Assembly: GCF_000430645.1 (NCBI RefSeq)
Contig: NZ_AUMK01000004.1
Span: 1-64,000, forward strand
Direction of reading: 5' to 3'
Length of the DNA: 64,000 nt
From: Aquimarina latercula DSM 2041
Lineage (GTDB): Bacteria; Bacteroidota; Bacteroidia; Flavobacteriales; Flavobacteriaceae
Part shown: piece after piece, positions 8,173 through 17,120 of the stretch
Numbering within the stretch: the first letter of the stretch is position 1
Layout: the number at the start of each line of letters is the position of its first letter
Made by a program: the position numbers and the translations under genes
The notes under the pieces: model-generated
Databases searched by the model: none
What the model was told of the DNA's origin: nothing
Seen by the model: only the letters and a program-made list of their open reading frames with translations

Positions 8173-8829
8173 TTGAAAATATATGGAATAAGTGGACTTG
8201 GTGCTGACAAAAGAGTTTTTGATTCTTTATCATTGGAGTTTGAATTTATTCCCATTGATTGGATTGATCCACATAAAAATGAATCTATTGAAAATTACTC
8301 TAAGAGGTTAAGTGTTGTAATAGATACTAAAAATGATTTCTGTTTAATTGGAGTTAGTTTCGGAGGATTAATAGCAAGTGAAATAAGTAAGATTCTCAAT
8401 CCTAAAACAACAATTCTGATTTCTTCAGCTCATACAAAAAATGAATTAAGAACAATATTCAGGTGGTTTGGAAAAACGAAATTGATAAAACTGATGCCTA
8501 CTTCTCTATTCGACCCTCCAAGGTTAATTGCTAAATATTTATTTGGAGCAAAAAACACCAAATTACTTAATGATATTTTGGATGATACTGACCTGTTGTT
8601 TGCTAAATGGGCTGTTAATGAATTGACAAACTGGAAAAATATAACTCAATTAAAAAATGTCCTAAAAATAAATGGAACGAAAGACAAATTGATTCCACCT
8701 AAAGGAAATACTAAAATGGAATTAATTGAAAATGGAGGGCACTTTATGATTGTGGATAAAGCTGATGAAATAAGTGAAATAATAAACAATCAAATAAAAC
8801 GTGCTACAACAAGGTATAAAAAAACATAG
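8173..8829 (+). CDS. Alpha/beta hydrolase
   Basis: A 218-aa cytosolic alpha/beta-hydrolase: the N-terminal YGISGLGADKRVFDSL oxyanion-region block, the nucleophile elbow GVSFGG (Ser62), the Asp of NGTKDKLIP (near 171) and the His of NGGHF (near 190) form a complete catalytic triad. The substrate cannot be told. The start is TTG at 8173, since no ATG fits the conserved beginning. The C-terminal residues RATTRYKKT are read from the following recombination site, which the frame enters. Sole gene of its cassette. Confidence 0.85.
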   Translation: MKIYGISGLGADKRVFDSLSLEFEFIPIDWIDPHKNESIENYSKRLSVVIDTKNDFCLIGVSFGGLIASEISKILNPKTTILISSAHTKNELRTIFRWFGKTKLIKLMPTSLFDPPRLIAKYLFGAKNTKLLNDILDDTDLLFAKWAVNELTNWKNITQLKNVLKINGTKDKLIPPKGNTKMELIENGGHFMIVDKADEISEIINNQIKRATTRYKKT

Positions 8830-8993
8830 GGCTTTTGTGCTTAACCAAAAGGCCTGTGATTCTTTGCAAAGTCGCCAAATATAAAATTTGGCATTTTCAA
8901 CAAAAAAGATAAAAGCAAAATATTATATTTGGCTCAGTACCAAACCGAAACGTATCGCTTATAAACTGCCCTACGTTTCTTATACTGAACGTT
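8801..8993 (+). repeat. attC-like site 11 (family C)
   Basis: Left core GTGCTACAAC is the reverse complement of GTTGTAGCAC at 8140. It ends GAACGTT at 8993. It overlaps the 3' end of the hydrolase gene. Confidence 0.88.
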
Positions 8994-9002
8994 GTAGCAC
9001 AT

Positions 9003-9422
9003 TTGAAAAAACGAATAAAAAGCATAATTCCTATTCTGATTTTAATAATATTCACTTCTTGTGACCCTGGAGTTGTGAACAAATATGTTGTTGAAAACAG
9101 AACTGAATCTGAATTGAAAATTGATTCGAAACTGAAATTCGAAAATAGAAGTATAACCGAAAAAGATTCTGTAAAGAACGTTGAAATAAATCCTACGACA
9201 GAATTAATAATTGCGGAATATGGAGAAATAGGAAATGCTCACGATAAAGGAATTGATTTTCTAAATGGAATAGATACCATAATTGTAAAAATGGACAATC
9301 GAACTTTGAGAAAAAACATAAATGACCGAAAAAACTGGAAATATAGAGTATTGAAAAATGGACTTTTATCAATGGACGAAGTAGAATACAAACTGATATT
9401 AACAGAAAAAGATTTTGAATAA
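9003..9422 (+). CDS. Small lipoprotein, unrecognised
   Basis: A 139-aa protein with a lipoprotein signal (MKKRIKSIIPILILIIFTSC, lipidated Cys20). The start is TTG at 9003, ten bases after the core. The mature part is charged, with the segment VENRTESELKIDSKLKFENRSI and a run of beta-strand-like stretches, as in small periplasmic lipoproteins of unknown role. It is alone in a cassette that begins with the same ten bases as the preceding hydrolase cassette. Confidence 0.75.
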   Translation: MKKRIKSIIPILILIIFTSCDPGVVNKYVVENRTESELKIDSKLKFENRSITEKDSVKNVEINPTTELIIAEYGEIGNAHDKGIDFLNGIDTIIVKMDNRTLRKNINDRKNWKYRVLKNGLLSMDEVEYKLILTEKDFE

Positions 9423-9427
9423 AAAAC

Positions 9428-9616
9428 GTGCTACAACAATGTATAAAAAACATAGGGCGGTTTAGGCTTAACTTAAAAGCCTGTGTTTATTAACAAAGTC
9501 GCCAAATATAAAATTTGGCATTTTCAACAAAAAAAAAGCAAAATATTATATTTGACTTAGTACCAACCCGAAACGTATCGCTTATCACTTGCCCTACGTT
9601 TCTTATACTTAACGTT
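9428..9616 (+). repeat. attC-like site 12 (family C)
   Basis: Left core GTGCTACAAC complements GTTGTAGCAC at 8991. It ends TTAACGTT at 9616. Close copy of site 11. Confidence 0.88.
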
Positions 9617-9632
9617 AGCATACATTCTCAAA

Positions 9633-10079
9633 ATGGAATTCCAAATAGATAAATTTAAAGGAAAAGTAGACGAACCTATACGGAAAAAGATTACCTTTTT
9701 CAAAGTGAGTGGAGAAAAAAAAGGTTCCGAATTTATACCTATGATTTTTTGGTTGATAACCTCTGACAAGAAATGTAATCGGTTTTTTATGGATGCTTGG
9801 ATGCTACATTGGACAGAATACACTCAAAAAGAAATGGAGGAGTTAATAAAGGAAGATTTTGAGGAATCTGATACATACAGAATTATTGATTTGATGTTAG
9901 ATTATAATTTAGCCGATAAGCTGATTCGGAATGTTGAAGTGGACTATTTGAAAGAAACTGAATCGTTAACTGGAAAACTATGGATTGAAATTGAAGGCAG
10001 TGAAATAATAGAGTTGTTAGATTTTGGAGACGAAAAAGAACAAGAACTGAAAATAAACGATTTAAAAATTGGACTTTAA
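9633..10079 (+). CDS. Unrecognised 148-aa cytosolic protein
   Basis: First of two overlapping genes in one cassette, with ATG at 9633. It is a charged soluble protein with MEFQIDKFKGKVDEPIRKKITFFKV at the start, an aromatic RFFMDAWMLHWTEYT block and an acidic helical C-terminal half. It overlaps the next gene by 11 bases, so the two are probably translationally coupled and may act together. No family is recognised. Confidence 0.75.
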   Translation: MEFQIDKFKGKVDEPIRKKITFFKVSGEKKGSEFIPMIFWLITSDKKCNRFFMDAWMLHWTEYTQKEMEELIKEDFEESDTYRIIDLMLDYNLADKLIRNVEVDYLKETESLTGKLWIEIEGSEIIELLDFGDEKEQELKINDLKIGL

Positions 10080-10509
10080 AAGAATTAGAATATTTTTTGG
10101 ATTTTGGTTAATTTGTCTAATTATGACATTAATAGAATCACAAATAATTTACTCCTCAAGTCACTATAAAACGAGAGTATCTATTCAATATGCAGAATTC
10201 AACTCATTTATAACAATTGGATGGCTATGGTTTACCCCTATCCTATTACTAATAATTGACAAAATATATGTAAAGAGATTATTTAGAATTTTAATACTAT
10301 TGACACCTCTATTAATATCGTCAATATATTATACAATACTCTGGAAAAACCAAACGACAGAAATTGATTTTAGGCTTTTTGCCGGATTTTATTATAGATA
10401 TCCATACTGCTTTGATTTGATTCTTGCTGTATTTTTATCAACAATAATTGAGGTTGCTCTAGTCGAAGTAAAAGCAAAAAAACGTATGCTAACAACACCT
10501 ATGCGGTAA
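10069..10509 (+). CDS. Small membrane protein, unrecognised
   Basis: A 146-aa protein with about four membrane segments (residues near 8-24, 46-64, 72-90 and 116-133). The start is TTG at 10069, overlapping the preceding gene by 11 bases. Its C-terminal residues RMLTTPMR come from the recombination site that follows, because the frame runs through the left core GTATGCTAAC. A soluble plus membrane pair in one cassette may form a functional unit. Confidence 0.7.
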   Translation: MDFKRIRIFFGFWLICLIMTLIESQIIYSSSHYKTRVSIQYAEFNSFITIGWLWFTPILLLIIDKIYVKRLFRILILLTPLLISSIYYTILWKNQTTEIDFRLFAGFYYRYPYCFDLILAVFLSTIIEVALVEVKAKKRMLTTPMR

Positions 10510-10672
10510 TGCGAGATTTTGGTTTAATCGAAAGACCGTTGTCTATTTGGTTTGTCGCCAAAGATTTAAATTTAGTATTTTAGAAAATATAAAAACAAAA
10601 CATAAACTTTGGCTAAGTGCTAGCTTGGAAAACAGTGATTTTCTGCTTCCGCACTACGCATAGCTAAACGTT
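10484..10672 (+). repeat. attC-like site 13 (family D)
   Basis: Left core GTATGCTAAC is the exact reverse complement of GTTAGCATAC at 9614. It ends TAAACGTT at 10672. Confidence 0.9.
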
Positions 10673-10697
10673 AGCCTTCACCCCTAAAAAGAAGTTG

Positions 10698-11339
10698 ATG
10701 GAATTGAAAAAAATAAAAAAATTACATAATATAAAAGAAAGTGATTTTGTTAGTTTTGATGAAGATATAAAAAAAATAGAAACTAAATTAGGGATTGAAT
10801 TCCCCGAAATTTTATACGATTTTTATAGAACAATAGGTGTGAATTCGAGTATATTCAGATGGGTTCTAAGTTGCTTAAATATCAACAATTATGGATATTT
10901 AGAAATTAATACTGATGCTCAAACTGGTGATAAATGGGCTATTAATGTTAATGAAAACAACAGCTTACTTTTCAAACCATATAAAGAAAAATGGGTGAAA
11001 GTAAACTATTCAGTAGAAGATTTCTTAATAAATGAAATTCATATAACTTCATGTTTTTCTTTGGAGTTTTCTGCGAAAGGAGAATATACTCAACAAGAAT
11101 TCATCAGAAAAATAAGTGATGGTTTTTTTCGCAAGATTGAAATTGAACCTATTGATTTGGATATCGCAAACATATATAACCTAAAGATGAGTTTCTACGA
11201 AACTTGCATAAATGATATCATAGGAATCAATGGAAATTCTGTGTATTACGCATCTAACAATAAGTCTGACTTTGAAAAGATTACATCGTCATTTGGAAAA
11301 AAATGGCACGTAATGGGTTTCGGATATTTGAATGAATAA
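10698..11339 (+). CDS. SMI1/KNR4 (SUKH)-like protein
   Basis: A 213-aa soluble protein starting at ATG 10698 (a TTG three bases earlier is also possible). The N-terminal part (FDEDIKKIETKLGIEFPEILYDFYRTIG) fits the SUKH pattern of an amphipathic helix, the GIxFP turn and a YDFY helix followed by a glycine. SUKH proteins are often immunity proteins against nuclease or deaminase toxins in contact-dependent systems. The rest of the protein is longer than a minimal SUKH domain and is not recognised. No toxin gene accompanies it, which fits an orphan immunity gene kept as a cassette. Confidence 0.65.
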   Translation: MELKKIKKLHNIKESDFVSFDEDIKKIETKLGIEFPEILYDFYRTIGVNSSIFRWVLSCLNINNYGYLEINTDAQTGDKWAINVNENNSLLFKPYKEKWVKVNYSVEDFLINEIHITSCFSLEFSAKGEYTQQEFIRKISDGFFRKIEIEPIDLDIANIYNLKMSFYETCINDIIGINGNSVYYASNNKSDFEKITSSFGKKWHVMGFGYLNE

Positions 11340-11347
11340 AAAGGCGA

Positions 11348-11516
11348 AAGGCTAACACTATATATGTGATCATAGCAGCTAGGTGATCAATCGAAAGGTT
11401 CGTGTATATTTGGTAAGGCGCAATGATTGCAGAAAGTAAAAGTTAGCAACCAATGCGCAGAAATATCGAAAAGCAAGGTAACATTTTGCCCTGCTACGAC
11501 ACATATATTAACCGTT
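11348..11516 (+). repeat. attC-like site 14 (family A)
   Basis: Left core AAGGCTAAC complements GTTAGCCTT at 10670. It ends TAACCGTT at 11516. Confidence 0.87.
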
Positions 11517-11539
11517 ATAAGCAACAAGATTAATTATTG

Positions 11540-12007
11540 ATGGCAAAACAAGTTTTATACATACTACTTCTTTTGATTTCATACTCATATGCCCAAAAAC
11601 CTGAGAAAAGTGAACTAATTGGTACATGGGAACTAATAGAAGAGATATCAGATAAGCCAAAAATAAATATTGGCCAATTGGAGATTAATGAAACGGAAGA
11701 GGAACGGAGGAAGACGGATAGTATTCAAAAAGTTATAGAGAAACGAAAACTTGAAGATCCGAGGATTACTAAATGGCATTATGTGATTGAAAAAAAATAT
11801 CTTTATGAATATCGCTTTGAATATGGTTCGAAATTTAGATCTAAAATCATCAATAATTCTATATATAAGTTTGACAAACCTTTTTACGAAATAATATCCT
11901 TAAATAAAGACACTCTTAAACTTAAAGAATATAGTAGTAAAATAGTAAGAGTACTCAAAAAAGTAGATGTTAATCTAGATGATTTCGAAATTTTATCTGA
12001 GCAATAA
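11540..12007 (+). CDS. Exported lipocalin-like small protein
   Basis: A 155-aa protein with a cleavable signal peptide (MAKQVLYILLLLISYSYAQ). The mature part opens with KSELIGTWELIEE, a GxW motif at the start of a beta strand as found in lipocalin-like domains, followed by charged helical and strand segments. ATG at 11540 is preferred to the TTG at 11537. It is the single gene of its cassette. The ligand and role are unknown, and the lipocalin suggestion rests only on the GTW motif and size. Confidence 0.68.
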   Translation: MAKQVLYILLLLISYSYAQKPEKSELIGTWELIEEISDKPKINIGQLEINETEEERRKTDSIQKVIEKRKLEDPRITKWHYVIEKKYLYEYRFEYGSKFRSKIINNSIYKFDKPFYEIISLNKDTLKLKEYSSKIVRVLKKVDVNLDDFEILSEQ

Positions 12008-12020
12008 AAATTAGAAAAAA

Positions 12021-12187
12021 GCTTATAACATTATATATGAAATCAGAGCAATTTAGTGTTCGATCGAAGGGTTATTCCTTTTTGCAATGGCGCTAGATTT
12101 TTATAAATTTAATAAGAAATAAAAATGCGCAGATAGATCGATTAGTTCAGGCTTTTTTGCCTTGCTCCGATTCATATCTTTGGCGTT
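12021..12187 (+). repeat. attC-like site 15 (family F)
   Basis: Left core GCTTATAAC is the exact reverse complement of GTTATAAGC at 11514. It ends TTTGGCGTT at 12187. Confidence 0.88.
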
Positions 12188-12194
12188 GTGCTTA

Positions 12195-12644
12195 ATGGGA
12201 AAAATGAAACTATCGGAATATAATATCAACACTTTAATGCTTTTTCTTCAACAAAAAATTGAGGAAAATGCAGAATACGTAGCTGACGAATTGGAAAAAG
12301 GAAACTCTACTGATTTTTTGACTTATCCACCAAATGGAGGTTTAACTGAAATGGAAAAATCTTCTCTGGAAAAATTAAAAAATGACCCGATTTTAAAAGG
12401 TGCATTGAGAAAAATTTTAGCGGATAACTCTGCTGGAGTTTTATTTGAACTACTAAATATTATTGACGGAACTTCCGACCCAGATGAAAATCTTGGAAAA
12501 TGGACTGAAATTAGTTTTGTGGATAAAACGGATGAGTTAGCTGAAAATGCTGAAATGCTCCACGATGAATTGTTTTCTAAATATTGGGACTGGAAAAAAA
12601 TCAGACCGAATAAAAATTGGAAATTGGACAATTACGATGAATAA
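12195..12644 (+). CDS. Unrecognised acidic helical protein
   Basis: A 149-aa acidic soluble protein. An open frame reaches back to 12162 but that is recombination-site sequence. ATG at 12195 or at 12204 (MKLSEYN) is the likely start. It is mostly helical, with an N-terminal LMLFLQQKIEENAEYVADELEKG helix, a PPNGGLT turn, and an acidic C-terminus ending NYDE. No family is recognised. Acidity and size would be consistent with an immunity protein. Confidence 0.72.
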   Translation: MGKMKLSEYNINTLMLFLQQKIEENAEYVADELEKGNSTDFLTYPPNGGLTEMEKSSLEKLKNDPILKGALRKILADNSAGVLFELLNIIDGTSDPDENLGKWTEISFVDKTDELAENAEMLHDELFSKYWDWKKIRPNKNWKLDNYDE

Positions 12645-12650
12645 AAACAC

Positions 12651-12840
12651 TAAGCACAACAATGGCTATAGTTAATACAGTTTGTACATAACCCAAAGTT
12701 TAGAGCTTTAAATCAAGTCCGCCAAATCTTTTGATTTGGCTTTAAAATGAAAAAGATAAAACAAAATAAAAAAATTTGGCTAAGTGCTTAATCGAAAGTT
12801 CACTACTTTTAATTCCCGTACTAACCATAGCCGAGACGTT
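12651..12840 (+). repeat. attC-like site 16 (family E)
   Basis: Left core TAAGCACAAC complements GTTGTGCTTA at 12185. It ends GACGTT at 12840. Confidence 0.88.
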
Positions 12841-12950
12841 GTAGTGCATTTAAGAAACACCTGAACTATCAAGAAGAATCACTGGAAAAGCTGATAATTA
12901 TCATAGGAGAAAGTGTAGTCCAATTATAATTTTGAGGAAAACATAAAACA

Positions 12951-13703
12951 ATGGAAATTCTAAAATTAACGGAAAAAAATATCCAAGATGAACATATTTG
13001 TTGTGCAATAAGCGACAAAAAATGTGCGGACGGATACCAAAAGAAAAAGGATTGGCTAAAAACAGAGTTTAAAAATGGATACAATTTTCAAAAAATAGAT
13101 GTTCGTGGAAAAGTGTTTATTGAATATGTGCCGATTGAAACTTCTTGGCTTCCTCTTTTTGGAAAAAACTTTATGGTAATTAACTGTTTTTGGGTTTCGG
13201 GACAATTTAAAGGTCACGGAAACGGGAAAAAACTACTTCAACAATGTATTAAAGACACAAAAGAAAAAGGAATGGACGGGATTGTTGCAATTTCGAGCGA
13301 CAAAAAAAGACCTTTTATGACTGACCCGAAATTTCTTAAATATCAAGGATTTGAGATTATTGATGAAGCACCGCCTTTTTTTAAATTATGGGGAATTAAG
13401 ACAAATCCGAAAGCTGAATTTCCGAAAATAATGGAATCTGCGAAATCGGGAACTTGTCCTGACAAAAAAGGAATTACAGCATATTATTCAAATACTTGTC
13501 CTTTTACAGACTTTTACACAAATCAAATCCTTCGAGAATATGCAGAAAGAAAGAAAATTCCATTGACAATAAATCATATTTCGAGTAAAGAAGACGGACA
13601 GAAAATGCCGATTCCTTGGATCATTAATAGTGTTTTCTACAAAGGAGAATTAGTGAGTTTAGAAATGAAAGTTGAAAAACATTTAGAGAAACTAATTGGA
13701 TAA
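12951..13703 (+). CDS. YoaP-like GNAT N-acetyltransferase
   Basis: A 250-aa protein with an N-terminal GNAT domain and a C-terminal thioredoxin-like YoaP part. The acetyl-CoA loop is SGQFKGHGNGKKLL (about 83-96), preceded by the core strand NFMVINCFWV. The C-terminal part contains AYYSNTCPFTDFY, a Cys-Pro motif of the thioredoxin-like type, and PIPWIINSVFYKGELVS. This two-domain arrangement is that of Bacillus YoaP-type proteins, whose acceptor is unknown. It lies 110 bases into its cassette with no other gene between. Confidence 0.82.
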   Translation: MEILKLTEKNIQDEHICCAISDKKCADGYQKKKDWLKTEFKNGYNFQKIDVRGKVFIEYVPIETSWLPLFGKNFMVINCFWVSGQFKGHGNGKKLLQQCIKDTKEKGMDGIVAISSDKKRPFMTDPKFLKYQGFEIIDEAPPFFKLWGIKTNPKAEFPKIMESAKSGTCPDKKGITAYYSNTCPFTDFYTNQILREYAERKKIPLTINHISSKEDGQKMPIPWIINSVFYKGELVSLEMKVEKHLEKLIG

Positions 13704-13708
13704 AAAAC

Positions 13709-13775
13709 GCACTACAACAGTTTGTATATTGCATCTGCCGCCTTCGGCAGGCAGACACAACATACAAGAAACGTT
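13709..13775 (+). repeat. attC-like site 17 (family L, short)
   Basis: Left core GCACTACAAC complements GTTGTAGTGC at 12838. The 67-bp hairpin has arms TTGTATATTGCATCTGCC and GGCAGACACAACATACAA around a GCCTTCGGC tip. It ends AAACGTT at 13775. Confidence 0.87.
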
Positions 13776-13819
13776 ACAGCACATTCAATAATATACCTAC
13801 ATCCATAATCAAAAAAGAA

Positions 13820-14218
13820 GTGAAATTTTATAATTTGAAAATATACTTTTTTGCTATTATAGTTAATATTATTCCATCTTTAATATTGTTTATTAACAAG
13901 GAATGTTCAGGAGATAGCTGTATGGTAAAATTATTTGGCTTAGCATATATCTTATTAAGTATTTTTTCATACTTACCTTTATTATTTATAGCTAGAGAAA
14001 AATTCAAAACAAAAATTGAAACTGAAAGAGTATTATTTTTTATACCAACAATGATTTCTATATTAATATTATTATATACCAGTGTAACTTTTCATGGTTT
14101 AGGAGTTGTGATACCATCTATAGTATTAATCCCAAATTTCATATTACAAGTAATTCTATACATAAATTACATAAAGAAGCTAAAAGCAACGTCTGACATC
14201 ACTCAGACGAAAAAATGA
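13820..14218 (+). CDS. Small four-helix membrane protein
   Basis: A 132-aa hydrophobic protein with about four membrane segments (near 8-24, 36-56, 69-87 and 93-114) and a charged tail. The start is GTG at 13820. Two cysteines lie in the first loop (KECSGDSCM). It is followed by 170 bases without a gene before the next site. No family is recognised. It resembles the many small uncharacterised inner-membrane proteins carried in this array. Confidence 0.68.
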   Translation: MKFYNLKIYFFAIIVNIIPSLILFINKECSGDSCMVKLFGLAYILLSIFSYLPLLFIAREKFKTKIETERVLFFIPTMISILILLYTSVTFHGLGVVIPSIVLIPNFILQVILYINYIKKLKATSDITQTKK

Positions 14219-14388
14219 CGGATTTGCGGAAGTTTAACTGGAATCTGAAAGAAAACCTAAGATTGAGGAATGAAACGCAATCAAAACGTGCGGCGAACAG
14301 TACTCGGACGGCTAAATGAAGTGTTTTTACGGAGAATTAACGGAAATTAAACGTGATATTTAAGGAGTATAACTCAGAAAAACAGTAC

Positions 14389-14558
14389 GTGCTGTAACAC
14401 TATATATGTGATCATAGCAGCTAAGTGATGAATCGAAAGGTTGTTGTATTTTTGATAAGGCGCAATGCTTGCTGAGAGGAAAAGTTAGCAACCAATGCGC
14501 AGAAAAATCGAAAAGCAAGGTAACATTTTGCTCTGCTACAACACATATATTAAACGTT
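14389..14558 (+). repeat. attC-like site 18 (family A)
   Basis: Left core GTGCTGTAAC is the exact reverse complement of GTTACAGCAC at 13773. It ends TAAACGTT at 14558. Confidence 0.9.
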
Positions 14559-14589
14559 GTATGCAATTTGACAAAAAAACTAACAATTA

Positions 14590-14985
14590 ATGATTGAATT
14601 TAATGGATGGGCAATAATCAGAGAGTCATTTCGAGAAGAAGATGATGATGACGAACTATTGAATTTAATTGTAACGCAAATAGAACAAAAAATATCGACT
14701 GAACTAGACTATGGAAATGAAATCTATTCACTGAAATGTTTAAATGGGACTTACCATTTGTCAATTATGGTAAATCATAACCATCGAGTAGAACATGTAA
14801 TTGATTTCTTTAAGTGGATTGCGGAAATATCAAAAGGTTCTTACGGAATTTTATATGTTCAAGACGATGAGGATGTTGATAGAGGAAACGAAAACGAATT
14901 CAAAGTTTGGCGTATGAAAAAAGGCAAAGTGACAGAATTAAATGACACTTATCTTTCGCCACTAAATCCAGAAGTTGAAGAATAG
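14590..14985 (+). CDS. Imm7-family immunity protein
   Basis: A 131-aa soluble protein whose ends fit the Imm7 family: the opening MIEFNGWAIIRESFREED, the core YGILYVQDDEDVDRGNENEFKVWRMKKGK, and the closing LNDTYLSPLNPEVEE. Imm7 proteins neutralise toxins of polymorphic toxin systems. Here there is no toxin gene, and the gene is paired five bases upstream of a second small ORF in the same cassette, so it is an orphan immunity cassette. Start ATG 14590. Confidence 0.82.
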   Translation: MIEFNGWAIIRESFREEDDDDELLNLIVTQIEQKISTELDYGNEIYSLKCLNGTYHLSIMVNHNHRVEHVIDFFKWIAEISKGSYGILYVQDDEDVDRGNENEFKVWRMKKGKVTELNDTYLSPLNPEVEE

Positions 14986-14990
14986 TATTT

Positions 14991-15251
14991 ATGGACAACG
15001 AAATACTTGATATTATAAATAATGATTTTAAAATCGAACAGAGGAATTCAGTGATTAAAGAATTATCTTCAATAAACCTGAATCACGTTATGGCAGAATC
15101 TGAATATAATTTAAAGAATACAAGAATGTCTATTTTGTATTTAGCAAAAGGAGAATATTCAGAAGTTGTGGAATTGACTAAAAGAGCGAAAATCGATTTT
15201 CGAGATGTTATTATGTGGGCAACAGAAGAAAAGAATTTAAAAAACAAATAA
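14991..15251 (+). CDS. Small helical protein downstream of Imm7
   Basis: An 86-aa soluble protein starting five bases after the Imm7-like gene, so almost certainly co-transcribed. It is mainly helical (EILDIINNDFKIEQRNSVIKELSSINLNHVM, then YLAKGEYSEVVELTKRAKIDFRDVIMWATE). The FRDVIMWAT motif is common in small proteins found next to immunity genes, but the role is unknown. The stop at 15251 lies five bases before the left core. Confidence 0.75.
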   Translation: MDNEILDIINNDFKIEQRNSVIKELSSINLNHVMAESEYNLKNTRMSILYLAKGEYSEVVELTKRAKIDFRDVIMWATEEKNLKNK

Positions 15252-15255
15252 AAAC

Positions 15256-15385
15256 TGCACACAACAAAGACTATAAGTAATTGCTGGTTCTCGCCTACTT
15301 CTGAAAATCCTTGCGGATTTTCAGTTTGGTGTGTACTTGCTAAGTTAAGTGCTAAACCACGCAACTACTCATAGCCGAGACCGTT
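15256..15385 (+). repeat. attC-like site 19 (family H)
   Basis: Left core TGCACACAAC pairs with GTTGTATGCA at 14556 with one mismatch. Inner hairpin CTGAAAATCCTTGCGGATTTTCAG. It ends ACCGTT at 15385. Confidence 0.86.
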
Positions 15386-15406
15386 GGCAACAAGTTGAAA
15401 AAGACA

Positions 15407-16135
15407 ATGAAAAACCTACTTACATTCATAATTCTGACATTTAGTTTTAGTTGTTTCTCGCAAACTCAAGCGGAAATGAATAAAGAAGCATATGTAGAAT
15501 TTAACGAATCCGATAAAACATTGAATGAAATATATAAGACCATATTATCTAAATATAAATTGGACACAATCTTTGTGGAAAACCTTAAAAAATCACAAAG
15601 ACTTTGGATTCAATTTCGAGATGCTGAAATGGAAATGAAATTCCCAAATTACGCAGATAAAATATATGGTTCAATTCATCCGACTTGTAGAGCACTCTAT
15701 TTAAAAGAACTGACAGATAACAGAATTGAGACTTTAAACGAATGGGTAAGCGGAACTGAAGAAGGAGATGTTTGTAATGGTTCTGTAAAAATTATTGAGG
15801 AAATTGATTCTCAATATATGGGAAAAGCTTTTATCGAAAAAGATAATTCTATTTGGATGACAGGGAATATGAAAAAAGACCACAGAATTTTTGGATACAA
15901 AAACAAAGACATCTATTCAGAAAAAATGATTTTACTATCAGTATTTACAAATGAGGTTGAGAATAATCCTTTTAGTTGTAAATATGGAGCATTTTATGAC
16001 ACAAGTGGAATGAAAGATATTGAATTGAAATATATCACAACCGAAAATGAGTTTTTGAAAATAGAAATAATAAAAAACGGAAAGATCATTGACCAAGTTT
16101 ATATGCTTAAAAAATGGTTTGAATTTGAAAAATAA
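15407..16135 (+). CDS. LprI-like (DUF1311) exported protein
   Basis: A 242-aa protein with a signal peptide (MKNLLTFIILTFSFSCFSQ) and an N-terminal LprI/DUF1311 domain (about 20-120). The LprI features are the NEIYKTILSKYK helix, LKKSQRLWIQFRDAE, and the Cys of HPTCRALYLKELTDNRIETLNEW. LprI-type domains occur in lysozyme-inhibitor and other periplasmic proteins. The remaining 120 residues are a beta-rich domain I do not recognise. ATG at 15407 gives a better signal peptide than the TTG at 15395. Sole gene of its cassette. Confidence 0.82.
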   Translation: MKNLLTFIILTFSFSCFSQTQAEMNKEAYVEFNESDKTLNEIYKTILSKYKLDTIFVENLKKSQRLWIQFRDAEMEMKFPNYADKIYGSIHPTCRALYLKELTDNRIETLNEWVSGTEEGDVCNGSVKIIEEIDSQYMGKAFIEKDNSIWMTGNMKKDHRIFGYKNKDIYSEKMILLSVFTNEVENNPFSCKYGAFYDTSGMKDIELKYITTENEFLKIEIIKNGKIIDQVYMLKKWFEFEK

Positions 16136-16141
16136 AAACCA

Positions 16142-16335
16142 GTTGCCAACACGGTGTATAAAACATAGCTAATAAGTGCTTAACCGAAAGGTTTATGTAT
16201 ATTTAGAGAGTCCGCCAAATTTTTAATTTGGCTTTTAAAAAGAGAAAAATTAAAACCAAAATATAAAAATTCGGCTCTGTGTTAATCCGAAAAGCTAGTG
16301 ACTTTTTGCACGCTACGTTTCATACACAAACCGTT
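16142..16335 (+). repeat. attC-like site 20 (family B)
   Basis: Left core GTTGCCAAC is the exact reverse complement of GTTGGCAAC at 15383. It ends AACCGTT at 16335. Confidence 0.89.
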
Positions 16336-16348
16336 GGCAAACATTAAA

Positions 16349-16909
16349 ATGAAACGCATATTTAAAATAATCGGAATACTTTTAATCGTAGTTTTTGCTT
16401 TGGTGTATATTTTTTCAAATTATATAGCAGGACCTTTAGCCGCTTGGAATTCTCAACAAGTTTGGAAAGAGTATGAAAAAGAATATTTAGCTACTCAATC
16501 AGTCAATAATGAAATAATTGGAGTTTACGAATATCAAACCGAAAATAAAGAAGAAAATCATTCTATTTTTATTGACATAGTGGACAACAAATTAGTTGGA
16601 TTCTATTTCGGAACTGAAGACGGAAGTGGACACGGAGTTTTTCATTACGGAAATCCACTTTTGAATTTTAATCTGACTGAAAACGAAATTTCTTTTGAAA
16701 TTGGACAAAGAGAATTATTCGAAAAAACGCGAAATAAAGTTTACAAAGCGAACGAAAATCCGAAAAAAGAAATCGCAATCGGAGTTTCTAAAAGTCCTTT
16801 AAAATATTCTGGGCAATTTACTGAATCTGGATTTGAATTAAATTGCGAATCGGAATTTCAAGATTGTTGGGAAAATAAAATGGAATTTAAAAAAGTTTAC
16901 GATTTATAA
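16349..16909 (+). CDS. Membrane-anchored 186-aa protein, unrecognised
   Basis: The frame is open from 16298, inside the recombination site, but ATG at 16349 gives a clear start MKRIFKIIGILLIVVFALVYIFSNYI, a single N-terminal membrane anchor (or uncleaved signal). The rest is extracytoplasmic, beginning with an aromatic/charged segment (AAWNSQQVWKEYEKEY) and containing EIIGVYEYQTENKEENHSIFIDIVDNKLVGFYFGTEDG, a beta-sheet-like repeat. Two Cys near the end (NCESEFQDC) could form a disulfide. Function unknown. Confidence 0.73.
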   Translation: MKRIFKIIGILLIVVFALVYIFSNYIAGPLAAWNSQQVWKEYEKEYLATQSVNNEIIGVYEYQTENKEENHSIFIDIVDNKLVGFYFGTEDGSGHGVFHYGNPLLNFNLTENEISFEIGQRELFEKTRNKVYKANENPKKEIAIGVSKSPLKYSGQFTESGFELNCESEFQDCWENKMEFKKVYDL

Positions 16910-16917
16910 AAAAACGA

Positions 16918-17086
16918 TTTGCCAACAACATATATGTGATCATAGCAGCAAAGTGATCAATCGAAAGGTTATCGTATTTTTGGTAAGGCACAATGCTTGC
17001 AAAAAGTAAAAGTTAGCAATCACTGCGCAGAAAAATCGAAAAGCAAGCTAACATTTTGCCCTGCTACGACACATATATTAAACGTT
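16918..17086 (+). repeat. attC-like site 21 (family A)
   Basis: Left core TTTGCCAAC complements GTTGGCAAA at 16333. It ends TAAACGTT at 17086. Confidence 0.88.
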
Positions 17087-17120
17087 AGGGCAAATTTGCC
17101 AAAAAAAACAAAATTGAACT

